Positions 55,650 to 64,000 of a stretch of DNA of 64,000 nucleotides are shown in pieces. The position numbers and the translations under genes are program-made. Source of the stretch: Nephrocerus scutellatus (lineage: Eukaryota; Arthropoda; Insecta; Diptera; Pipunculidae); the NCBI GenBank assembly GCA_947095585.1, contig OX352765.1, forward strand, positions 56,508,920 through 56,572,919, read 5' to 3'. Under the pieces are notes generated by a model. It did no database searches, was not told where the DNA came from, and saw nothing but the letters and a program-made list of their open reading frames with translations. Position 1 is the first letter of the stretch; each line of letters opens with the position of its first letter.

Positions 55650-56160
55650 TATTAACACATTGAAATCGCCCGCAATAACGATTTCATGTTTTGTGTCAAT
55701 TCTTGAGATTGAATCAGATAGTGCATCCAACTCACTGTGGGTTGAAACACTGTCTAAGTAGGGGCTTCTGTAAAGAAAACAGTAGTAGATGTTGCACTCT
55801 TGTGCTTTAACTTTGAGCCAAATGAAATTGAATTCCGGCTTGGAACTAAAGGCAAAAGCTGAAACGCAACATCGCTCCGGACATAGATTGCTAGTCCGCG
55901 TCGAGAGAAAAATAATGGCACCAAGCTTTACCCAGGCAGATTAAATTCCGATACATCAGAATTATCATATACCTGAGTTTCACTCAGTGCCAGAATTGCT
56001 GGCCTGTGGACATGTACTTGGTTAAACACAGAGAAAGATCTCGTTCTCAGCCCACGTATGTTGCTGAGATCCACTCCGAAAACACACATAACTACAACAG
56101 AACAAACACACAAAACACAACTTACCGCTTCTTTAAACCAAATTGAGAAGAGTATGTCTC
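55650..56160 (-). pseudogene. Extra, diverged endonuclease N-terminal half
   Basis: A second copy of the first half of the endonuclease: the frame 56113-55928 reads VDLSNIRGLRTRSFSVFNQV and AILALSETQVYDNSD, here with the catalytic Glu retained. The rest, to about 55650, aligns with 55105-55630 but with many differences. It lies 5' of the main endonuclease, so two 5' halves stand in tandem. This points to a nested or template-switched chimera of two subfamilies. Confidence 0.65.
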
Positions 56161-56524
56161 AAAATGGATTATTAACACAAATTGTCGCCAGTGTTATTTC
56201 TTCACGACAAAATGAGTTAAATCACCATAAGAAACAAACACTCACAATCCGTTATTCTAATAGCTAAAGAGTTAGATCATTAACAAACTGCCGCATGCAA
56301 AACATGCGACAGTTAGATTTCACCAAGTTCTTTCGCTGAGCTGTTTGGGATGGGATGCACGGACACACACACTACACTTTGCGCGAGCTGTTATTTTAAA
56401 CGATAGCACTTGTTTTTAATTTTTTTTTGCGCCAACACAACACTCTATTTTTTTTGCTGTTCTCGGTTTTAGCTATCAACAACGAGCGTGCTGAAGTGCA
56501 GTAAGTCCGTGCACCGCGGCGATT

Positions 56525-56690
56525 GAGAGGCAACTGATATACAAATATTTAACTGATTTTCTTCAAATTTTATACGCATGTGTATCTCCGATAGACAACA
56601 CTTTTTGTAAAAATTTGTGACGACCCATACAAATTTTATAAAGAAAATTACCCGATTTTCTTCAAATTTTATACGCATGTGTGGCGGTCA
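56525..56690 (-). repeat. Helitron-associated repeat module (left duplicate)
   Basis: Two units with TTTATACGCATGTGT at about 56567 and 56667, in antisense, the same core as elsewhere in the window. It separates the Jockey-like and RTE-like elements within the tandem duplication. Confidence 0.6.
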
Positions 56691-56899
56691 GCTATCAGCA
56701 GTATAGGGCGAATAACACAGAATGCCCTAGAATTGCATGTGACCGTAACTATCTCTGACTGGTACAAGTGCGATTAATCCTACACGTGGTGGCCACCGCT
56801 AGTTTTCTTCCCAATATAGTAAAAGCTAAATGATCTGGCTAGTCCCTTCAAAGAAAGGTTGGCGCGAGGCCAATAGCTTCGCCCGTAAAAAAACTCATT

Positions 56900-57782
56900 A
56901 CAGAACCCAAAATCAGCCTCGGATACACTGATGAATGACGACGACCACGGCAACGAAAACGACCTTGGAACGTACAGCTCGAGCTGCACAGCAGCTAGCC
57001 GATACCCTGTCAAATATAATGCCGACATAACAACAATTCAGGTGATGCGGTGGTCGGGGAATGTTGTCTTACAAAAATTAGAATTAGAATATAACATATA
57101 TTACAGCTGTCATGCAAGACATCATGTGCTCGGGTGGGGTTTATAGTCAGCAAAATAATGAAACCTACCGTTATCGGCTTTACAGCAGTGAATGAACGAC
57201 TATGCACACTTCGCGTGCGGGACAGATTTAAAACCATAAGCCTCATTAATGTTCATGCATCTACAGAGGATTCCCCAGATGGGGGATATGAATGCTAAAA
57301 TAGGTAGGGAGCCAGTATTCAGGCAGTACATTGGCACCCATAGCTTACACGAGAACACTAATGACAATGGACAACGAGTCATAGAGACGGCAGCAAGCAA
57401 TAATTTAGTCGTTGCGAGTACAAGGTTTGCGCGTAACCGGATGTCGGTACGAACGTTGCCAACGTCGACTCGACCACTATCTTGTTGGTACGGTGTTCCG
57501 AGAGCGGATTGCATCATCACGAAAAACTGCATCCGCGAATCAGATTCGAGATTGGAACGACTGGTTCGATAACGAATGTAAACTATCGACTGAACGTAAG
57601 AATGTTGCGTACCGAGGAATGCAACAATCTCATAGAACGCGGGTATGCGAAGATGAATATAAAGAGCTCAGAAGTTATGAGCAACCAGTTCACCGGCGAA
57701 AGAAAGCAGCCTGGTAGAATAATCTCGTACGTGAACTATAACAGCACAGAGAGCGGTATGACGTGATATACACCGCGTTGCA
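56900..57782 (+). pseudogene. RTE-like endonuclease, left duplicate (90-bp deletion)
   Basis: The first frame (56931-57146) has NADITTIQVMRWSGN and YYSCHARHHVLGWG, matching the start of the CFDP2-like EEP endonuclease of RTE-type elements. After a shift, GFTAVNERLCTLRVRDRF and LINVHAST (57165-57265) follow, then QMGDMNAKIGREPVF (the GDxNAKIG motif) and LHENTNDNGQRVIETAASNN. Ninety bases with the IHKVTWVSPDG and IDHVLIDH blocks are missing at about 57438, compared with the right duplicate. The segment ends at the duplication junction at 57782. Confidence 0.72.
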
Positions 57783-58471
57783 ATGGGTTTTGGAAGCGTT
57801 AAATTCCACTCGATTGATTTCTCCCCATTGTATTGTGCTGTCAAGGTCAGAATTTAACGTGCTTAACATACGAAGTTGGTTGAGCTTCACATTAATAAAA
57901 ATGAAAAAGAGTGTCGGGGACAGAACAGAGCCCTGGGGAACGCCAGCATTTATGTGGTGTATTTCAGACTTGAAACTGTCCAAAACAACTTGAATTGATC
58001 GGTCCACAATATAACTTCTAATCCAATGAAGCAGTTTATCATCGACTCCATAAGCACGCATTTTAGACAAAAGAGCTTGATGCCAAACTCTGTCAAATGC
58101 CTTAGAAATATCGAGTGCAACAGCTTTGCTTTCTCCAAAATGAGAACTAATGGGGAAATACCATCTGGCCCAGCGGATTTGTGAATGTTGAGATCGTTTA
58201 AAACTCTAGCAAATGCACGAGTACGAATGAAGATCTGTCCCATAGAGTGTTCAATACTCGGGGGTGCAGGCAGTATCAATGCACAATCTGGAAGCGTGGA
58301 GCTAGCTGCAAAATGTGCAGCAAACATATTGGCTTTGTCTGTAGAGTTGACAACTGGAGTGTCATTATAAATAAGCGTTGGAATGGACGACGAGGCTTTA
58401 TTTTTGATTCTTTTCCCGAATGACCAAACATTTTTACTACCTTTGCGACATTGTAGTATTTTTTGCCTCAA
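57780..58471 (-). pseudogene. Jockey-like reverse transcriptase (copy 3)
   Basis: Duplicate of 53797-54488 with the same loss of the fingers and of motif C. The frame at 58070-57690 runs through the junction into RTE-like sequence, so its last residues are unrelated. Differences from copy 2 are few (for example EVILWT against EAILWT). Confidence 0.8.
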
Positions 58472-59625
58472 TTTTCGGTCGTAGGCAAATTTGACTCGCC
58501 GAAGATTATCATTGCAATCATTTCTGGCTCGTTTAAACTTTTTTCGGTTTTCCTCTGTAGGGTCTGCTTTGTAAAACCGAAAGCATACCTCTCAAATCCT
58601 AGAAGCCTCTTTAGAGCTCGAGTTGTACCATCCATCATCCTTAGGTTTATAGACTTATCCCTGAAGGGGATAAACTTTCTCATACCAATAAGAATGATGT
58701 TTGTGATTGCATCAGCGGCGGCATCCACGTTGTTATCGCGAAACAATAGCGACCAGTTATAACTCCCAAAGAAGTTGTTAAGGCCGTCCCAATTGGCTTT
58801 CTCGTATTGCCATACTGTTTTTTTGGGAGTTTTTTCTCTAACTGCGTGGTTTATTAACGAGAAATTAGCTGATACAACACAATGGTCAGACGAGCCTAGA
58901 GGCGATAATACATTGACGCAGTAATTATCAGGACAAGAGGTAAGGAACAGGTCAAGGTTGTTTGCGGAATTATTTGCAATGTCAGGTATTCGTTTAGGCT
59001 CATTTACAAGCTGAGTAAGGTGATTTAAGTCAGCGAACAACTGAACATCCATTCCTACGGGTGTTGTCTGGCCAGAATTGCAAAGCCACCCAGTATTGTG
59101 TACGTTGAAATCGTCCGCAATAACGATTTCAGTGTTTTCATCATTTCTGACAATTCTTGTAATTGAGTCAGACAGTGCATCAATCTCGTGAAGAGTTGAA
59201 GCTCTGTCTAAGTTGGAGCTTCAATAAAGAAAGCGTTAGTGGATGTTGCGCCCCTGTACCATTACTCTCAGCCAAATGAAATTAAATTCCGCATTGGAAC
59301 ATTGGCTTAAATAAGGCAAAAGTTTGAACGCAACATCACTACGGACATAAATTGCAAGCCCGCGTCTTGGGAAAAATAATGGCACTAAGCAATACCCAGG
59401 CAGATTTAAATCTGAAGTATCAGAATTCATAAATACCTGAGTTTTGCTTAGTACCAGAATTGCTGGACTGTGGACATTTACATGGGTGAATACAGCGAAA
59501 AAATTCGTTCTCAGCCCACGTATGTTGCTGAGATCCACTCGGAAACTACACATCACTACACAAAACAAACACACAAAATACAACTTACCGCTTCTTTTAA
59601 CCGAATTGAGAAGAGTATGTCTCAA
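58468..59625 (-). pseudogene. Jockey-like endonuclease (copy 3)
   Basis: Duplicate of 54485-55642, again with LSKTQ in place of LSETQ and a frameshift between its two frames. Small changes such as QLVNEPKR for QLINEPKR and TTRALKR for TTRAVKR show some age since duplication. The extra N-terminal half lies at 59640-60145. Confidence 0.8.
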
Positions 59626-59639
59626 ATTGTATTATTAAC

Positions 59640-60145
59640 ACATTGAAATCGCCCGCAATAACGATTTCATATTTTGTGTCAATTCTTGAGATTGAATCAG
59701 ATAGTGCATCCAACTCACTGTGGGTTGAAACACTGTCTAAGTAGGGGCTTCTGTAAAGAAAACAGTAGTAGATGTTGCACTCTTGTGCTTTAACTTTGAG
59801 CCAAATGAAATTGAATTCCGGCTTGGAACTAAAGGCAAAAGCTGAAACGCAACATCGCTCCGGACATAGATTGCTAGTCCGCGTCGAGAGAAAAATAATG
59901 GCACCAAGCTTTACCCAGGCAGATTAAATTCCGATACATCAGAATTATCATATACCTGAGTTTCACTCAGTGCCAGAATTGCTGGCCTGTGGACATGTAC
60001 TTGGTTAAACACAGAGAAAGATCTCGTTCTCAGCCCACGTATGTTGCTGAGATCCACTCTGAAAACACACATAACTACAACAGAACAAACACACAAAACA
60101 CAACTTACCGCTTCTTTAAACCAAATTGAGAAGAGTATGTCTCAA
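59640..60145 (-). pseudogene. Extra endonuclease N-terminal half (copy 3)
   Basis: Duplicate of 55650-56160, with the frame 60096-59911 reading VDLSNIRGLRTRSFSVFNQV and AILALSETQV. Its presence in both duplicates shows the chimera existed before the 4-kb duplication. Confidence 0.7.
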
Positions 60146-60504
60146 AATGGATTATTAACACAAATTGTCGCCAGTGTTATTTCTTCACGACAAAATGAGT
60201 TAAATCACCATAAGAAACAAACACTCACAATCCGTTATTCTAATAGCTAAAGAGTTAGATCATTAACAAACTGCCGCATGCAAAACATGCGACAGTTAGA
60301 TTTCACCAAGTTCTTTAGCTGAGCTGTTTGGGATGGGATGCACGGACACACACACTACACTTTGCGCGAGCTGTTATTTTAAACGATAGCACTTGTTTTT
60401 AATTTTTTTTTGCGCCAACACAACACTCTATTTTTTTGCTGTTCTCGGTTTTAGCTATCAACAACGAGCGTGCTGAAGTGCAGTAAGTCCGTGCACCGCG
60501 GCGA

Positions 60505-60670
60505 TTGAGAGGCAACTGATATACAAATATTTAACTGATTTTCTTCAAATTTTATACGCATGTGTATCTCCGATAGACAACACTTTTTGTAAAAATTTGT
60601 GACGACCCATACAAATTTTATAAAGAAAATTACCCGATTTTCTTCAAATTTTATACGCATGTGTGGCGGT
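60505..60670 (-). repeat. Helitron-associated repeat module (right duplicate)
   Basis: Copy of 56525-56690 with both TTTATACGCATGTGT cores (about 60549 and 60649). Confidence 0.6.
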
Positions 60671-60879
60671 CAGCTATCAGCAGTATAGGGCGAATAACAC
60701 AGAATGCCCTAGAATTGCAGGTGACCGTAACTATCTCTGACTGGTACAAGTGCGATTAATCCTACACGTGGTGGCCACCGCTAGTTTTCTTCCCAATATA
60801 GTAAAAGCTAAATGATCTGGCTAGTCCCTTCAAAGAAAGGTTGGCGCGAGGCCAATAGCTTCGCCCGTAAAAAAACTCA

Positions 60880-62270
60880 TTACAGAACCCAAAATCAGCC
60901 TCGGATACACTGATGAATGACGACGACCACGGCAACGAAAACGACCTTGGAACGTACAGCTCGAGCTGCACAGCAGCTAGCCGATACCTTGTCAAATATA
61001 ATGCCGACATAACAACAATTCAGGTGATGCGGTGGTCGGGGAATGTTGTCTTACAAAAATTAGAATTAGAATATGACATATATTACAGCTGTCATGCAAG
61101 ACATCATGTGCTCGGGTGGGGTTTATAGTCAGCAAAATAATGAAACCTACCGTTATCGGCTTTACAGCAGTGAATGAACGACTATGCACACTTCGCGTGC
61201 GGGACAGATTTAAAATCATAAGCCTCATTAATGTTCATGCATCTACAGAGGATTCCCCAGATGGGGGATATGAATGCTAAAATAGGTAGGGAGCCAGTAT
61301 TCAGGCAGTACATTGGCACCCATAGCTTACACGAGAACACTAATGACAATGGACAACGAGTCATAGAGACGGCAGCAAGCAATAATTTAGTCGTTGCGAG
61401 TACAAGGTTTGCGCGTAAAAATATCCACAAAGTCACCTGGGTATCTCCCGATGGAGCCACTCGCAACCAGATAGACCACGTGTTGATAGACCACGGTCAG
61501 AACACGAACCTGATGTCGGTACGAACGTTGCCAACGTCGACTCGACCACTATCTTGTTGGTACGGTGTTCCGAGAGCGGATTGCATCATCACGAAAGACT
61601 GCATCCGCGAATCAGATTCGAGATTGGAACGACTGGTTCGATAACGAATGTAAACTATCGACTGAACGTAAGAATGTTGCGTACCGAGGAATGCAACAAT
61701 CTCATAGAACGCGGGTATGCGAAGATGAATATAAAGAGCTCAGAAGTTATGAGCAACAAGTTCACCGGCGAAAGAAAGCAGCCTGGTAGAATAATCTCGT
61801 ACGTGAACTATAACAGCACAGAGAGCGGTATGACGTGATATACACCGCGTTGCATATACTGCAAAGACAAAGAGGCTAATCGCCGATCTCAAGGAAGGGC
61901 AATTCATGAGTTCCTAAATGGCGAGTTAACTGAGGAATTTGAGGTTCCACCAATGACCGAAGACCACACCATGCTGCCGCCACCAAGCATAGACGAAGTT
62001 AGTAGAGCGATAAATCAGCTGGAAAATAATAAGGCCCGGGGTCAGATGGTATCCCAGCGGAGTTGATTAAGTCAGAAGGGTCCGCAATACACCAAGTAAT
62101 TTATGAACTAATAGTGCAAGTATGGGAGGAAGAAGCGATGCCAAACTGGCGACTGGTGAAAAGGCATCCTGTGCCCCATACATTAGAAAGAATCGCGGTA
62201 ACGCTCGTAGATCTTATCATTATAGAGTCTCCGGAATCGTCCTTCCTGACATACGGGGCCAAAAATTCTT
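60880..62270 (+). pseudogene. RTE-like endonuclease and RT start, right duplicate and continuation
   Basis: The endonuclease reads as in the left copy but retains KNIHKVTWVSPDGATRNQID and HVLIDH (61425-61500), so the GDxNAKIG, SPDG and IDHVLID blocks are all visible. From 61855 the sequence goes beyond the duplication: EFEVPPMTEDHTMLPPPSID, EVSRAINQLENNKARG (61995-62045, start of the RT), and IVQVWEEEAMPNWRLVKR (62110-62165). Stops and shifts occur throughout. The plus-strand element ends near 62270, where an inverted RT of the same family begins. Confidence 0.7.
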
Positions 62271-62280
62271 CGTAAGACTT

Positions 62281-63302
62281 TTCTCTCGAACGCGGCTAAG
62301 AGGTCAGAATTCTTTTACTAAGCACCCAAGTCTCGGATATGTGAGTACTGGTATGATCATTGTCTTATATATCAACAGCTTGGATGTTATCGTTAAGTTT
62401 CTGGATTTGAAGAGTCTTGACAGACTATAGTAGGCTTTGTTGTCTTTAAGCAACCGTGCGCGTATTTCTAGTTCCATGCTGTTATCGGCTGCTATAGTTG
62501 ACCCGAGATAGTTAAAGGATTGTACTACTTCAAATTCGCGCTCCACTATTTGAATTGAGGGACCAATGTTGGATCTTTTACTCGCAGACGTGGCCACCAT
62601 GTACTTTGTTTTGCTCTCATTTATATGCAGCCCCAGATTTCATGCCGCCTGCTCCTTCTGGATGAGAGCTTCCTGTACAGCTCTTCGGTTTCTACCAACG
62701 AAGTCAATATCCTCTGCGTAAGCCAGTATCTGAATGGACTTATAGAGGATTGTTTCTCTCGCCGTTACGTCAGAGTCTCGGATCACTTTCTCCAACGTCA
62801 GGTTGAAGAGGACGCAGGCCAGTCCATCCCCTTGTCGGAGTCCGTTATAGATGTGGAATGGGATTGATAGTGATCCGGATATTTTTACTTGGCTTATAAC
62901 ATTGCTCATGGTCAACCTACATAGTCGTGTCAGTTTATTTGGGATGCCGAATTCTCTCATGGCTTTATAAAGTTCTACTCTGGCTATGCTATCATAGGCG
63001 GCTTTAAAGTCTATAAAAATATGGTGTAGTGAGTTTTGAAACTCTAGACATTTTTCCATCTCCTGCCTTAGGGTGTAAATCTGATCAGTTGTTGTTTTGC
63101 CTGGGATGAAGCCACACTGGTATGGACCAATGATGACTTTAGCGTATGGGGCTATCCTGTCTTGAAGGATAGAGGAGAAAATCTTATACGCGGTACTCAA
63201 GAACTTTATACCACGATAATTGTTGTGTAATGTATGATTATTGTATTTATACTTGATCTTATATTTTAGTGTAAGACAGATGTTGTTTGTAAGTTGTAGC
63301 AT
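62281..63302 (-). pseudogene. RTE-like reverse transcriptase in inverted orientation
   Basis: A 220-codon minus frame (63302-62640) begins NNYRGIKFLSTAYKIFSSIL, then QCGFIPGKTTTDQIYTLRQE, motif A HHIFIDFKAAYDSIARVELY, motif B YNGLRQGDGLACVLFNLTLE, and motif C at ILAYAEDIDFVGRN. The last should be YADD, so one of the two catalytic aspartates is Glu. A second frame (62600-62304) continues the thumb (EVVQSFNYLGSTIAADNSME). Same family as 14370-14825. It faces the plus-strand 5' part, giving a head-to-head arrangement of 5' and 3' pieces. Confidence 0.78.
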
Positions 63303-63539
63303 GAAGCTGTAGTTTAAAATAACTCTGATTTTATTTACTCAAACTTATTCTTTTTACTTCAGTTCAGTTCTTCAGCTCTTCAGTTCTGCAAAGACTTGAG
63401 TACTCTAAGCTCGAACATTTTTCTCGTTTCCATCGAATTCGATTTATCGAGGTTTTACTATGTTAGCAAATGAAGCCGGAATAAAAGGCTTATAAAATTG
63501 CATTTGGGAATAAACTGCAAAACCGATCTCTTTACTTCT
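63303..63539. other. Unassigned AT-rich sequence
   Basis: No gene. Short TTCAGTTCTTCAG phrases near 63360-63385 already resemble the microsatellite that follows. Confidence 0.4.
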
Positions 63540-63772
63540 TCATTTCTTCAGTTGTTTAGTTCTTTAATTCTTTAATTCTTTAGTTCTATAGTTCCTTAGT
63601 TCTTTAATTCTTTAATCCTTTAGTTCTTTAGTTCTTTAGTTCTTTAGTTCTTTAGTTCTTTAGTTCTTTAGTTCTTTAGTTCTTTAGTTCCTTAGTTTTT
63701 TAGTTCTTTTGTTCTTTAGTTATTTTGTTCTTTAGTTCTTTAGTTTTGTTAGTTCTTTAGTTCTTTAGTTCT
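63540..63772. repeat. (TTCTTTAGT)n microsatellite
   Basis: A 9-bp repeat with variant units (TTCTTTAATT, TCCTTAGT, TTTTGTTC). On the minus strand it reads ACTAAAGAA and is entered directly from the copia-type coding frame. Confidence 0.92.
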
Positions 63773-64000
63773 TCAAAGATTCTACTTCATCCTTCATGGC
63801 CAGACTCCATTTATCACGTTCTTTGAATGTGACTGCTTGCTGATAACATTTTGGCTCTAAAACATCATGTTTCATAACCTTAACTTCAGTGATTAACCGC
63901 TTTGGTGGTACACCTTTATTTGTTCGCTCTGAAACGCGCCGTTGCTGTTGTTGTCCCCCAACAGCCAAATTGTCATCGTACCCTTCTTCGATTTCGTCGA
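63768..64000 (-). pseudogene. Copia-type (Ty1) polyprotein, start of RT, truncated
   Basis: A frame open to the right window edge reads DEIEEGYDD, then RRVSERTNKGVPPKR, then EPKCYQQAVTFKERDKWSLA and MKDEVESLKN before TAA at 63765. This is the junction between integrase tail and RT in Ty1/copia elements: the EPxxYxxAxxxxxxxxWxxAMxxExxSL pattern opens the RVT_2 domain. Sequence downstream of KN is replaced by the 9-bp microsatellite. The upstream part (integrase) lies outside the window. Confidence 0.75.

Larger units (their letters stand above)
53101..56460 (-). mobile_element. CR1/Jockey-like non-LTR retrotransposon, copy 2
   Basis: On the minus strand from about 56457: 5' UTR with a CGCATG/CATGCG hairpin, a first partial endonuclease (56113-55650), a second endonuclease (55642-54485), RT (54488-53380) and a 3' end in an A-run at 53101-53115. 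Same family as 8320-10995, better preserved. It lacks the RT motif C region. Its right part is repeated at 57780-60440. Confidence 0.82.
57780..60440 (-). mobile_element. CR1/Jockey-like element, copy 3 (3' truncated duplicate)
   Basis: Near-identical to 53797-56457, offset 3983. It lacks the 3' 700 bp because the tandem-duplication junction at 57780-57782 cuts the RT tail. It contains the RT (58471-57780), endonuclease (59625-58468), and extra endonuclease half (60096-59640), with the same lesions as copy 2. Confidence 0.88.
53797..61854 (+). repeat. About 4-kb direct tandem duplication
   Basis: 53797-57782 and 57780-61854 are nearly identical. The offset is 3983, then 3982 after a one-base indel, then 4072 after a 90-bp indel. 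The breakpoint shows a 3-bp overlap, GCA (57780-57782): the left parent reads GTTGCATATAC (61851) and the right parent ACAGCAATGGG (53797). The duplicated block carries part of a Jockey-like element, a repeat module and the front of an RTE-like element. Confidence 0.92.

Overview
The window looks like transposon-saturated intergenic or intronic DNA from an insect, most likely a higher fly (Diptera). The reasons are a 17.6/297-like errantivirus with a serine-tRNA-type primer site, Helitron, R4/Dong-like, CR1/Jockey-like and RTE-like elements, a tRNA-derived SINE, and one pair of host exons coding for tandem immunoglobulin (Ig) domains of a lachesin/IgLON-type adhesion protein. The species assignment is inference. 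No bacterial-style operon, CRISPR array or complete host gene is present.

Layout. 1-6180: a 7-bp satellite (AACAAAC)n, a 1.2-kb (TAA)n array, an R4/Dong-like retrotransposon fragment, then a second 2.2-kb (AACAAAC)n array that begins in the reverse transcriptase at motif A. 7.1-11 kb: Helitron-associated repeat modules and a decayed CR1/Jockey-like copy. 12.3-12.8 kb: an RNase H remnant ending in (CCTAA)n. 13.49-14.17 kb (minus): the two Ig exons, with consensus splice sites. 14.4-21 kb: RTE-like debris, a 118-bp tandem repeat, and Helitron coding remnants split by a minus-strand Mag-like Ty3 element with a 186-bp LTR. 21.1-25.3 kb (minus): a CR1-like element with a PHD-type ORF1, an endonuclease and an RT whose catalytic motifs are intact, carrying a 478-bp internal duplication. 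25.9-26.1 kb: the SINE.

26.5-41.9 kb: a rotted Ty3/gypsy element, then an errantivirus-like provirus (28,289-35,795) with LTR, primer site, leader repeats, gag, pol and env. Its 3' half plus 0.6 kb of flank is repeated 5.4 kb downstream. 42-48 kb: a minus-strand non-coding LTR element with unusually long LTRs (2.1-2.4 kb) and a lysine-tRNA primer site. 49-53 kb: non-coding sequence with repeated lysine-tRNA-complementary sites. 53.1-61.9 kb: a roughly 4-kb tandem duplication joining a Jockey-like element to the 5' end of an RTE-like element. 62-63.3 kb: the RT of that RTE-like family in inverted orientation. 63.5-64 kb: a 9-bp microsatellite fused to the start of a copia-type RT that runs off the window.

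Almost every coding segment is a broken transposon gene. The segments do not act together as a pathway; they record nested insertion, local duplication and microsatellite expansion. The most unusual signals are microsatellites that begin inside RT reading frames, a 24-nt patch of RT sequence inside the integrase of the provirus, iterated primer-site-like sequences, and a short ORF start (MAVACATL) repeated at six places.
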